Of a DNA stretch of 12,572 nt, positions 1-6,419 are shown piece by piece. Made by a program: the position numbers and the translations under genes. The stretch comes from an uncultured Desulfomonile sp. (GTDB lineage Bacteria > Desulfobacterota > Desulfomonilia > Desulfomonilales > Desulfomonilaceae), in the NCBI GenBank assembly GCA_937915285.1, contig CALDNG010000178.1, positions 1-12,572 of the forward strand. The letters run 5' to 3'. The notes beneath the pieces were generated by a model. The model did not search any database, was not told where the DNA came from, and saw nothing but the letters and a program-made list of their open reading frames with translations. Position 1 is the stretch's first letter. Each line of letters opens with the position of its first letter.

Positions 1-1098
1 TGCTACTATATCACCCCCCACATATGAAGCGACCCCCGGAAATACCATGACAACTGAACCAACCGGCATGTCAAGCCCCAGAGATCTTGCGGAAACCGGT
101 TCAACATTCTGCGCCGCTGGAACGTAAGGGGTCTGACGCAAGAATTTTGGATACAATCCCAGGAACAGATGGGTCATCACCGTGTTGCCCGCGGCAACCA
201 TGTAATTGATGGATTCTCGCGGTTGAGAACTCTTTTCAATCAAATCGTCGATTATCTCGTTGAGTCCCTTGACGACATGCTGCTGCAACCTTTCAGATCC
301 GTCTTTTTTAAGCCCAAAAACAATCCGGCTTATGACGTCATCACCCATGGAGATCTGCGGATTATACCGAGATGCTCGGGCCAGGACTGAACCTGTTTCA
401 ATATCTACCAACTCACCCCAAAGAGACGTTGTTCCAATATCGATGGCTACAGCCAGACGCGGTTTGCTGACATGTCCAGGGGCAATTTTGATAAGCTTGT
501 ATATGTCCCTGTCCAGAGTCGGCAAAGAATCAACCCGCAGACACGCCGAGAATTTCCAATCCTCCGTCCTGACTTCCGAAGGTATTTCTTTGAGAACATC
601 AAGGTCGGCGCTTACTGGAAATATTTCATGATCTACCTTTAGCGTTCTGATGATTCTTTCGTAGTCGCTGGTGTTGTCTTCCAGCCTGGGCGGCTGTGGA
701 TTCATCAGAACCCTGATGGTCATAGGGTTCATTTCCGGCTTGATCGGCGATTCCATCGGAATGGCCATAGCCTTCTTTCTGTCCTGCTCGTCACGCGGTA
801 AAACCTTACGACCCACCTTTGTTTTGGGGACTTCCACGATCAAATCGGAAATAACACGTGACTGACAAGCAAGCACAAACCCTTCGGCTCGTGCCTCAGC
901 GTCCAGCTTGTCCATAGCAAGACTCGTGACCTTCCCTTCAACAATCTTGACCTTGCATTGCGCGCAAGCGCCAGAACCTCCGCAAGCCGCTGGGATGAAA
1001 ACCCCGGCCTCCAGAGCTACATCGAGTAATAATTGACCGGACATGACTTCAATCGATATGTCGTCGGGAAGAAATCTTACCGTTCTCTTTTCAGGCAT
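1..1098 (-). CDS. RACo-like corrinoid-activation protein: 2Fe-2S ferredoxin plus ASKHA ATPase domain, C-terminus outside window
   Basis: The first 366 residues are present; the frame is still open at base 1. Residues about 1-90 form a plant-type 2Fe-2S ferredoxin domain, with cluster cysteines C39, C45 and C48 (AACGGSGACAQC) and C78 (LACQ). After a linker and middle region, the ASKHA ATPase domain begins with the phosphate-binding motif AIDIGTTS (D220, G222, T223), followed by AAGNTVMTHL and GGDIVA. This order matches the DUF4445/RACo family. Those proteins use ATP and the Fe-S cluster to re-reduce inactive Co(II) corrinoid proteins of methyltransferase systems such as the acetyl-CoA pathway or O-demethylation. 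The ATG start has TTGGAG seven bases upstream. No corrinoid protein or methyltransferase lies in the window, so the substrate is unknown. The family call is firm; the specific partner is inference. Confidence 0.9.
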   Translation of the reverse strand, partial: MPEKRTVRFLPDDISIEVMSGQLLLDVALEAGVFIPAACGGSGACAQCKVKIVEGKVTSLAMDKLDAEARAEGFVLACQSRVISDLIVEVPKTKVGRKVLPRDEQDRKKAMAIPMESPIKPEMNPMTIRVLMNPQPPRLEDNTSDYERIIRTLKVDHEIFPVSADLDVLKEIPSEVRTEDWKFSACLRVDSLPTLDRDIYKLIKIAPGHVSKPRLAVAIDIGTTSLWGELVDIETGSVLARASRYNPQISMGDDVISRIVFGLKKDGSERLQQHVVKGLNEIIDDLIEKSSQPRESINYMVAAGNTVMTHLFLGLYPKFLRQTPYVPAAQNVEPVSARSLGLDMPVGSVVMVFPGVASYVGGDIVA

Positions 1099-1170
1099 TT
1101 TGACTCCAAAAATTCTGAGAGCAAACCGCAGCCCCCTATCAGATAGTTAATTTAAATGTGAAAAATTGCT

Positions 1171-1200
1171 ATTATCTAAAAGAGGCCCTGTTGTTCACAA
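1171..1200 (-). promoter_or_regulatory. Predicted sigma-70 promoter of the RACo-like gene
   Basis: On the minus strand, TTGTGA (1200-1195) and GATAAT (1176-1171) are separated by 18 bp. The -10 box matches 5 of 6 consensus bases and the -35 box 4 of 6. It lies about 75 bases before the ATG at 1098. The intervening leader carries an 11-bp palindrome, CTATC-A-GATAG (1136-1146), that could be a short operator or nothing. This is a prediction from motif match only. Confidence 0.4.
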
Positions 1201-1298
1201 TGCCATTCAAAAAACTGAACATCTGAGCTAACCCACTGGCCACATTGTTTAGATTTGCTCCATTTAACATAACCCAAAAGAAATGAAATGAACAATAT

Positions 1299-1940
1299 AT
1301 GAATTTAAAAATATGTGAAATTTTTAAGAGTGTCCAAGGCGAATCGTCCTATATAGGATTGCCTTGTATTTTCATACGCTTATCCGGATGCAACCTGCGT
1401 TGCGCGTATTGTGACACCTCTTATGCATGGGAAGATGGTCATGACATGACCATCCCTGAGATTGTGGAACACGTAAGGAGTTTCAAATGTGGCCTTGCGC
1501 TACTGACAGGCGGAGAGCCATTGCTCCAGGAAGAATCACATCGCTTGATGCATACACTCATTGGAATGGGTTTTCGGACAATGGTTGAAACCAATGGTTC
1601 AGTCGATATTTCCAGGGTTCCTGAGGGAGCTGTCAGGATTATGGATGTCAAGTGCCCCGGCAGCGGCCAATCTGACAGGTTTCACTGGAATAACCTGAAT
1701 ATTCTGAAGCCATCAGATGAGGTAAAGTTCGTGATAACCGGCAGGGACGATTACGACTGGAGTCTTGATTTTATTAACCAGAACCTGACTTGCTTCAATG
1801 GACAGATTCTATTTTCTCCCGCGTTCGGCTTGATTGAACCAAGAGATCTTGTCTCATGGATACTTAAAGACAATCTGGAGGTGCGTTTCCAGCTTCAACT
1901 ACACAAGTACGTATGGGGACCATACGAGCGTGGAGTCTGA
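1299..1940 (+). CDS. queE: 7-carboxy-7-deazaguanine synthase (QueE), radical SAM
   Basis: QueE is a radical-SAM enzyme that converts 6-carboxy-tetrahydropterin to 7-carboxy-7-deazaguanine, a step of the queuosine/preQ1 pathway for tRNA modification. The 213-residue length is typical. The N-terminal EIFKSVQGE substrate-binding segment is at residues 7-15. The [4Fe-4S]/SAM cysteines are C31, C35 and C38 in GCNLRCAYCDT (CX3CX2C). The SAM-contact motif TGGEPLL is at 70-76, and the C-terminus ends in the family-typical QLHKYVWGPYERGV. No other queuosine genes (queC, queD, queF) are nearby. The ATG at 1299 has no obvious Shine-Dalgarno; it was chosen because the conserved N-terminus begins right behind it and other close ATGs (1283, 1288) are out of frame. 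It is divergent from the RACo-like gene and probably single-gene. Confidence 0.95.
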   Translation: MNLKICEIFKSVQGESSYIGLPCIFIRLSGCNLRCAYCDTSYAWEDGHDMTIPEIVEHVRSFKCGLALLTGGEPLLQEESHRLMHTLIGMGFRTMVETNGSVDISRVPEGAVRIMDVKCPGSGQSDRFHWNNLNILKPSDEVKFVITGRDDYDWSLDFINQNLTCFNGQILFSPAFGLIEPRDLVSWILKDNLEVRFQLQLHKYVWGPYERGV

Positions 1941-2055
1941 AAACCATCAAAATAACTGGGAATACAATGATGTAAAACACTAATTGTTAATAAACATAAC
2001 TAGGCTACGAGTTTAACTTTTCTGAATGGAACGTTTTTTCGTTATTTATATAGGC

Positions 2056-2069
2056 CACAAAGATTTGTG
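2056..2069. repeat. 14-bp inverted repeat upstream of the 2214 gene
   Basis: CACAAA-GA-TTTGTG is a perfect palindrome with 6-bp arms around a central GA. It ends about 40 bases before the predicted -35 box at 2110, in an AT-rich intergenic region (1941-2213). It could be a binding site for a dimeric regulator. No T-run follows, so a terminator for queE is unlikely. Chance occurrence in AT-rich DNA cannot be excluded. Confidence 0.3.
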
Positions 2070-2109
2070 ATTTAGTTAAAGTAAATTATGCACTACTCGA
2101 TGCAAATAG

Positions 2110-2139
2110 TTGACGGTTGCAGTATCAATATGGTAATAT
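2110..2139 (+). promoter_or_regulatory. Predicted sigma-70 promoter of the exported Pro/Ser-rich protein
   Basis: TTGACG (2110-2115) is followed after 18 bp by TAATAT (2134-2139), or after 17 bp by GTAATA. The -35 box matches 5 of 6. The implied transcript would begin near 2146, leaving a leader of about 68 nt before the ATG at 2214. That leader contains a 7-bp hairpin, GCTGAAC (2170-2176) with GTTCAGC (2183-2189) and a 6-nt loop, just ahead of the Shine-Dalgarno. Confidence 0.45.
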
Positions 2140-2213
2140 AAGACTTGAGTATAGTAATCTCGGCGAAGAGCTGAACCTGATTGTTCAGCCGCTTAGTCCG
2201 AAAGGAGCTTTTC

Positions 2214-2783
2214 ATGAAAAAATTTCTGCTTTCTTTTATGATGCTGAGCCTTTTATGCTCTTCGCCCGGATCAGTTCTGGCAGAGGCAGAAATCTACTGG
2301 GGAACCGTGCCATCGCCGGAAGCTGAGATCACGGATTCTGACTTTACCAATAAATATGAAGGGCAAAAAGATTTCAGTGTTTTCAGGGACAAAGAGATTT
2401 ATGACGTATGGAAACCTGGTCTATTCGATGAAGAAGAAGAATCCGGTGTAGTTATTTCGCAGCCAATTCAGGAGCCAAGCTCGCCGGCGCCGATAGTTGA
2501 CCGGCCCAGGCCTACAGCAAGGCCTGAAATAGGCGCGCCACCGAGGAATGTGGAATCAGCCAGACCGTCGTCAACGCCTTCAACTCCCACCAGGGTTGCC
2601 CCTTCATCCCCTAAACCGGCTGAAACATCTCCTGGAACCCAGGAATCATCATCAAACACTTCGACCGAAACCGTGGAAAAACCCGGAACCAAGAAAATGA
2701 AGTGGGGCCAGTCTGACAGTCCAGCGGCTTCAGAACCTAAAACAAAATTTGAATGGGGCCAGAATAAGTCTGGTAATCAGTAA
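2214..2783 (+). CDS. Exported Pro/Ser-rich low-complexity protein with WGQ repeats, function unknown
   Basis: I do not recognise a family. The 189-residue protein starts at the ATG behind AAAGGAG (2201-2207); an upstream TTG at 2181 in the same frame lacks a ribosome-binding site. Residues 1-23 form a signal peptide (MKKFLLSFMMLSLL core, SVLA cleavage site), and the mature protein begins EAEIYWG. A short mixed acidic segment follows (about 24-80, with a DEEEE stretch). Then comes a long Pro/Ser/Thr-rich, presumably disordered, linker (about 80-155). The C-terminus has two copies of a K-x-x-W-G-Q element, with tryptophans at residues 164 and 181 and an identical TGGGGCCAG core in the DNA; YWG near the mature N-terminus echoes it. 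The mature protein probably acts in the periplasm or is surface exposed. A strong terminator follows, so it is likely monocistronic. Confidence 0.8.
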   Translation: MKKFLLSFMMLSLLCSSPGSVLAEAEIYWGTVPSPEAEITDSDFTNKYEGQKDFSVFRDKEIYDVWKPGLFDEEEESGVVISQPIQEPSSPAPIVDRPRPTARPEIGAPPRNVESARPSSTPSTPTRVAPSSPKPAETSPGTQESSSNTSTETVEKPGTKKMKWGQSDSPAASEPKTKFEWGQNKSGNQ

Positions 2784-2860
2784 CATTTTTCTTTTTTGCT
2801 GGTTTGGTTTGTCCTTCGAGTCTCAGGATTGTAATTGAGTTTGATTGCGTAGAATTCGGA

Positions 2861-2897
2861 GCCGGCTTTGCAAAGGCTAAAGCCGGTTTTTTCTTTT
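2861..2897 (+). terminator. Intrinsic terminator after the Pro/Ser-rich protein gene
   Basis: CCGGCTTT (2862-2869) pairs perfectly with AAAGCCGG (2879-2886) around a 9-nt loop and runs directly into TTTTTTCTTTT. It lies about 78 bases past the stop codon at 2783. It separates this gene from the DUF2062 gene at 2956, which therefore needs read-through or its own promoter. Confidence 0.85.
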
Positions 2898-2955
2898 GGG
2901 GCGTCAGTTGAAGTGGCCGGTTAAACAACAGCCTCACGATAATGAATCATCTGTC

Positions 2956-3462
2956 ATGGCGCGATTTTTGCTCAGCGTCCGGAAGCGGATCATCGAGCCA
3001 TTCGTGCTTTCAGAAAACCCTCCCTGGTTCGACGCGCGCGGAGCCGCTATTGGACTATTGGTGGGTTTTGGGTTCCCACTGGGGCTCCAGTGGATTTCTC
3101 TAGGGCTGATCAGATTGTGTTTCAAATTTAACGTTGTTCTGGCATTGGCCCTGACCTGGGTTAACAATCCCCTCACTGTAGCGCCAATGTATTATGGATA
3201 TTACCTTTTGGGATCGATTCTGACAGGGAGAGCTTCTAACGTGAATGCCGATGCTTTTGCCAAGCTAATGGCCCCCCTGTATGAAGCCGGCAGTTTCCTG
3301 GAATCGTTGGATAGCCTAACGCAGATAGGTTCCGACATCATGATCAAATGGGCTATTGGGGCCACGATCACAGGTGTGGTTTCGGGCATACTTGGGTACA
3401 TTTTTACATATTTGATCCAGGTTCACCGCGCCGGCAAGCGATCGGCCGCTGGCCCTAAATAA
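2956..3462 (+). CDS. DUF2062 domain membrane protein
   Basis: The 168-residue protein belongs to the DUF2062 family of small inner-membrane proteins of unknown biochemical role. After a basic N-terminus (LLSVRKRIIEPF, residues 5-16), the first hydrophobic hairpin spans about 28-55 (GAAIGLLVGFGFPLGLQW) and a second segment about 58-88. The second segment holds the family signature TWVNNPLTVAPMYY (67-80). A last membrane segment is at about 133-155 (IGATITGVVSGILGYIF), followed by a short basic tail. The ATG at 2956 places the conserved region at the usual distance from the N-terminus, but no clear Shine-Dalgarno precedes it. An in-frame TTG at 2896 would sit in the terminator's T-tract and is unlikely. 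The family is firm; function is not known to me. Confidence 0.85.
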   Translation: MARFLLSVRKRIIEPFVLSENPPWFDARGAAIGLLVGFGFPLGLQWISLGLIRLCFKFNVVLALALTWVNNPLTVAPMYYGYYLLGSILTGRASNVNADAFAKLMAPLYEAGSFLESLDSLTQIGSDIMIKWAIGATITGVVSGILGYIFTYLIQVHRAGKRSAAGPK

Positions 3463-3490
3463 CTACCCGGAAGAGAATCCCTGTAATCCG

Positions 3491-4144
3491 TCATCGACTC
3501 TTTGCTACCGATATTCTGGGACAGAATTCTTCTATCGAGCATTTGGAGCAAAACGGAGACACCGGTTTACAGATGTTCTGGCCATAAGTCACAAGCAAAT
3601 CGTTGTATTCCACCCAATATTTCTGAGGCAGCTTGGCTCTCAAGGCCATCTCCGTCTGATCCGGAGTTTTTGTTTGCACGTATCCAAGTCTGTTACTGAT
3701 CCTGTGTACGTGGATATCAACACACAGCCCCAGTTTGCCATGCCCCAACGTTACCACGAGATTGGCCGTTTTGCGGCCTACCCCCTTTAGTTTGAGCAAC
3801 TCATCTATGTCATCAGGGACCTTGCCCTCATATTTTGTTATCATTTCTGACGATATGTGCTTCAAGGTCTTGGCCTTGGTCTTGTAAAAACCGACAGGAT
3901 AAATGAGATCCTGAATCTCTTTCTCACTTAAAGCCAACAAATCTTCAGCGTTATTGATCCGCGAGAAGAGTTTTCTAGATGCGGCTCGTGTGGTTTCGTC
4001 CTTGGTTCTTAGAGAAAGTATTGTGGACACAAGCACTTCGAAGGGAGCCCTTCGTTTTCTCGATATCTCGGTCACTATAGGCAGGCCTAACCCTTCACAA
4101 GCGACGCGCAGGCGTTCAACAACTACATCTATATCTATTGAAAT
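3491..4144 (-). CDS. nth: Endonuclease III (DNA glycosylase/AP lyase), probable ATT start codon
   Basis: This is an HhH-GPD base-excision-repair glycosylase that removes oxidised pyrimidines and cleaves abasic sites. Numbered from the proposed start (217 residues), the helix-hairpin-helix LKGVGRKTA carries the catalytic lysine K125. The catalytic aspartate is D143 in CVDIHVHR. A [4Fe-4S] cluster is ligated by C192, C199, C202 and C208 (CX6CX2CX5C). The first standard start in frame is GTG at 4075, which would give only 194 residues and lacks a ribosome-binding site. Upstream the frame stays open with a family-like N-terminal helix (VVVERLRVACEGLGLPI). It contains no ATG, GTG or TTG there, but an ATT at 4144 has GGGAGG five bases before it. 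The gene lies 48 bases behind trpS and is probably co-transcribed. Function is firm; the start codon is inference. Confidence 0.9.
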   Translation of the reverse strand: MSIDIDVVVERLRVACEGLGLPIVTEISRKRRAPFEVLVSTILSLRTKDETTRAASRKLFSRINNAEDLLALSEKEIQDLIYPVGFYKTKAKTLKHISSEMITKYEGKVPDDIDELLKLKGVGRKTANLVVTLGHGKLGLCVDIHVHRISNRLGYVQTKTPDQTEMALRAKLPQKYWVEYNDLLVTYGQNICKPVSPFCSKCSIEEFCPRISVAKSR

Positions 4145-4149
4145 GACTA

Positions 4150-4155
4150 CCTCCC
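4150..4155 (-). promoter_or_regulatory. Shine-Dalgarno GGGAGG that decides the nth start
   Basis: GGGAGG (minus strand, 4155-4150) is followed by TAGTC and then ATT at 4144-4142, a 5-base spacing. It serves no other in-frame ATG, GTG or TTG. The ATG that overlaps its upstream edge (4158-4156) is out of frame with nth and meets a stop after 13 codons. Confidence 0.6.
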
Positions 4156-4192
4156 ATGAACCTGATCGTCACCAATCATTACTTTCAGTTGA

Positions 4193-5158
4193 CTAATAAA
4201 CCAATCCGACCTTTTTCCTTACGTCGTTTAACGTAACCGAGGCCACCGACCTCGCCTTTTCGGCGCCATGCTTTAAAATGCCTCTTATATAGCCGGGATC
4301 CTTCATCAATCTTTTCTTTTCTTCCCTGTTCTCTTTGAAACAGTCCCAGAGAATCCCTACTAGCTCTTTCTTGAGAGAACCGTATCCAGCTCCTCCCTCC
4401 AGATAAAGCCGTTTGACCTCTTCAACCCTCTGCGGATCGGCAAAATGACGATAAATCTGGAATAAATTGCAGGTTTCGGGGTTTTTCGGTTCTTCAACAG
4501 GAGTAGAGTCTGTTTTTATGCTCATCACCTTTTTCTTGAGGGCCTTTTCATCCAGAAAAATTTCGATTGTGTTGTCGTATGACTTGGACATCTTTTGGCC
4601 ATCTATGCCTGGAACAGTGGCAACCTCATCGTTGATTTCGCCTTCTGGCACCACAAAAGTTTCTCCGTACATGCCGTTGAACTTTATTGCAATGTCTCTT
4701 GTGACTTCAATGTGCTGTTTTTGATCCTTTCCGACAGGAACTATGTTGGCCTGGTACAGAAGAATGTCAGCAGCCATGAGGACGGGATAAGCGAACAGAC
4801 CATGATTAGGAGATATTCCCTTGGCTATTTTGTCTTTGTAGGAATGACAGCGTTCCAATAGACCCATCGGGGTTATGCAGGTCAGTATCCAGGTGAGTTC
4901 GGTTACTTCGGGAACATCTGACTGAACCCAGAAAAAACACCTGTCTGGATCTAGCCCCAAAGCCAGAAAGTCAGACGCTACATCCAGTGTGCCATCAGCT
5001 AGTTTCGGGCCGTCCGAAACGCTTGTCATCGCATGGTAATTAACTATGAAGACATATAGTTCCGATCTGTCCATATAGGATATCATGGGCTTCATCATGG
5101 CCAGATAGTTCCCGAGATGAAGTGAGCCACTCGGTTGAATGCCTGAAAGTATTTTCAA
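4193..5158 (-). CDS. trpS: Tryptophanyl-tRNA synthetase
   Basis: This class I aminoacyl-tRNA synthetase charges tRNA-Trp with tryptophan using ATP. From the TTG at 5158 it has 321 residues, close to the usual bacterial length. The N-terminus reads MKILSGIQPSGSLHLGNY, with the HIGH-type motif HLGN at 14-17. The KMSKS motif (GQKMSKSYDN) is at 189-193. The conserved LMAADILLY segment is at about 127-135 and the VGKDQKQH segment at about 142-149. The frame extends upstream to a GTG at 5209 (338 residues). AAAGGGGA (5172-5165) lies at ideal spacing before the TTG, and the TTG start aligns exactly with the common TrpS N-terminus, so I prefer 5158. It heads a probable trpS-nth operon. Confidence 0.95.
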   Translation of the reverse strand: MKILSGIQPSGSLHLGNYLAMMKPMISYMDRSELYVFIVNYHAMTSVSDGPKLADGTLDVASDFLALGLDPDRCFFWVQSDVPEVTELTWILTCITPMGLLERCHSYKDKIAKGISPNHGLFAYPVLMAADILLYQANIVPVGKDQKQHIEVTRDIAIKFNGMYGETFVVPEGEINDEVATVPGIDGQKMSKSYDNTIEIFLDEKALKKKVMSIKTDSTPVEEPKNPETCNLFQIYRHFADPQRVEEVKRLYLEGGAGYGSLKKELVGILWDCFKENREEKKRLMKDPGYIRGILKHGAEKARSVASVTLNDVRKKVGLVY

Positions 5159-5275
5159 ATTGGATCCCCTTTCCACACCAGCCAACTTAATGGACTTGAG
5201 TTCAACCACATCATAAAGCCTATTGTCTTTTGTCGCTTCAACCCCAAATCGTGGTCTTTTGCATGTAACCGGATA

Positions 5276-5304
5276 TAATTACTGTAAAACGCGTGTTTGG
5301 TCAA
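5276..5304 (-). promoter_or_regulatory. Possible promoter of trpS-nth
   Basis: On the minus strand TTGACC (5304-5299) is followed after 17 bp by TAATTA (5281-5276), with TATAT overlapping downstream. The -35 box is good (5 of 6) and the -10 box is weak. The leader to the TTG start would be about 110 nt. I see no T-box or tryptophan attenuator in it. Confidence 0.3.
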
Positions 5305-5355
5305 CTTTGACGGGAATGTTATTTGACGTACTCAACCGTGCTTAAAGATTTACTG

Positions 5356-5384
5356 TGGACAGGGGAAAATTAAAAAGTTATAAC
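5356..5384 (+). promoter_or_regulatory. Predicted sigma-70 promoter of the VTT/CMD unit
   Basis: TGGACA (5356-5361) and TATAAC (5379-5384) are spaced 17 bp apart, and each box matches 5 of 6 consensus bases. The transcript would start near 5391, leaving about 44 nt before the TTG start at 5435, with GAGAGG (5418-5423) as the ribosome-binding site. Confidence 0.6.
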
Positions 5385-5434
5385 GCGTAGCCGGTCTTGT
5401 GTTGTGAAACAGGTATTGAGAGGTGTAAGCGAAT

Positions 5435-6025
5435 TTGAATATAGTCAGACGGTTATATGATTGGGTTCTTTCGTGGGCTCACAGCAAATACGGAGTTCCG
5501 GCCCTTTTTGTCCTGTCTTTTGCCGAATCGTCTTTTTTCCCCATTCCGCCGGACGTGCTGCTCATGGCTTTAGCCATTTCCAGACCCAGGAAATCATTTT
5601 ACTATGCCCTGGTTTGCACTATGGCGTCGGTTTTGGGCGGAATGTTCGGATACCTCATAGGTATTGAATTCATTGATGTTATTGGATACCGAATCATCAA
5701 CTTTTACAACCTTCAGAGCCAGTACGAGGTTGTAGGCAAGCTGTACGAACAAAATGCCTTCTGGGCTGTTTTCACAGCGGGTCTGACTCCTATTCCCTAT
5801 AAACTCTTCACCATCGCAGGCGGAGCCTTCAAGATCGATTTCACGGTATTCGTGTTCGCTTCCATTTTCGGAAGGGCATCGCGGTTCTTTATGGTCGCGG
5901 GACTAATCTACTTTTTCGGTCCCCCCATTCGAACGTTTATCGACAAATATTTTAACCTCATGGTAGTAGTTTTTACGATATTATTGATCGGAGGATTCCT
6001 AACCATCAAATACCTGGTCAACTAA
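5435..6025 (+). CDS. VTT/DedA-type membrane protein (YqaA-like)
   Basis: The 196-residue integral membrane protein has the VTT (SNARE-associated/DedA) fold. The first re-entrant motif is FAESSFFPIPPDVLL (residues 29-43). The second is AGLTPIPYKLFTIAGG (115-130), followed by the arginine-bearing GRASRFF (146-152). Hydrophobic segments lie at about 20-45, 57-80, 108-140, 143-165 and 174-192. DedA-family members are linked to lipid scrambling, undecaprenyl-phosphate recycling and membrane homeostasis. The short YqaA-like branch, which this resembles in length and motifs, is poorly characterised. The start is TTG at 5435, with GAGAGG eleven bases upstream. The next gene begins 32 bases after the stop and is probably co-transcribed. 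The family is firm; the transported lipid is unknown. Confidence 0.88.
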   Translation: MNIVRRLYDWVLSWAHSKYGVPALFVLSFAESSFFPIPPDVLLMALAISRPRKSFYYALVCTMASVLGGMFGYLIGIEFIDVIGYRIINFYNLQSQYEVVGKLYEQNAFWAVFTAGLTPIPYKLFTIAGGAFKIDFTVFVFASIFGRASRFFMVAGLIYFFGPPIRTFIDKYFNLMVVVFTILLIGGFLTIKYLVN

Positions 6026-6057
6026 CAAAAACTATGACCTTTCAGGAGCAGAACCAG

Positions 6058-6375
6058 ATGTATTTACCAGATATTTTCAAGCACTTTCTCGAGACTCACG
6101 GAGAAATAGCCGAAGCCTATCAAAAAGCGGGAACGCTTTGTTCCCAGGCGGGACCAATCGATGAGAAACACCAGCACCTCATTCAACTCGGAGTGGCTGT
6201 TGGTGTTGGTTCCAGAGGTGGCGTAAAATCTCATGCCCGCCGGGCAAAAGATCTTGGCGCCAGTGACCAGGAGATATTTCAGGCTGTTCTCCTGGCCGCT
6301 CCAATAGTTGGCTTCCCCTCGATGATGGCTTCGTACGGATGGGTTAGAGAATCACTAACCCCAAAAAAGGATTAA
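6058..6375 (+). CDS. Carboxymuconolactone decarboxylase/AhpD-fold protein lacking the CXXC pair
   Basis: This small helical protein (105 residues) of the CMD/AhpD-like fold starts MYLPDIFKHFLETHGEIAEAY. The core helix reads VAVGVGSRGGVKSHARRAKDLGAS (about 47-69), followed by the conserved QEIFQAVLLAAPIVGFPSMM. In redox-active AhpD-like members that helix carries CXXC with a histidine. Here the cysteine positions are non-cysteine (SRGGVKSH) and only the histidine H59 remains. The sole cysteine, C28, lies outside the motif, so peroxidase-type thiol chemistry is unlikely. I chose ATG 6058 because AGGAG sits nine bases upstream and the conserved N-terminus begins there. An ATG at 6034 in frame has no ribosome-binding site. 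It lies downstream of the VTT gene on the same strand. Substrate unknown. Confidence 0.85.
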   Translation: MYLPDIFKHFLETHGEIAEAYQKAGTLCSQAGPIDEKHQHLIQLGVAVGVGSRGGVKSHARRAKDLGASDQEIFQAVLLAAPIVGFPSMMASYGWVRESLTPKKD

Positions 6376-6386
6376 TCACCGCGTCG

Positions 6387-6419
6387 AAGGGCCGCAGTAT
6401 TAACGCACTAGCGGCCTTT
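6387..6419 (+). terminator. Weak possible terminator hairpin between convergent genes
   Basis: AAGGGCCGC (6387-6395) can pair with GCGGCCTTT (6411-6419), 9 bp including one G-U, around a 15-nt loop. Only three T's end the stem on the plus strand and none follow on the minus strand. It overlaps the last codons of the crotonase gene. It could end transcription of the CMD gene, but it lacks a proper T-tract. Confidence 0.3.

Noticed and set aside
169..865. Plus-strand open frames in the first 900 bases
   Set aside because: They are antisense to the continuous RACo-like frame, whose ferredoxin and ASKHA motifs are unmistakable.
2829..2855. TTGTAA ... TAGAAT as a promoter for the DUF2062 gene
   Set aside because: The spacer is only 15 bp, and the intrinsic terminator follows immediately downstream.
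5274..5279. Perfect TATAAT on the plus strand upstream of the VTT gene
   Set aside because: No acceptable -35 box lies 15-19 bp upstream, and TGGACA-N17-TATAAC at 5356-5384 is a better placed promoter.
5289..5388. ACGCGT palindrome occurring twice (5289-5294 and 5383-5388)
   Set aside because: A 6-bp site repeated once at 94-bp distance is compatible with chance and aligns with neither promoter in a consistent way.
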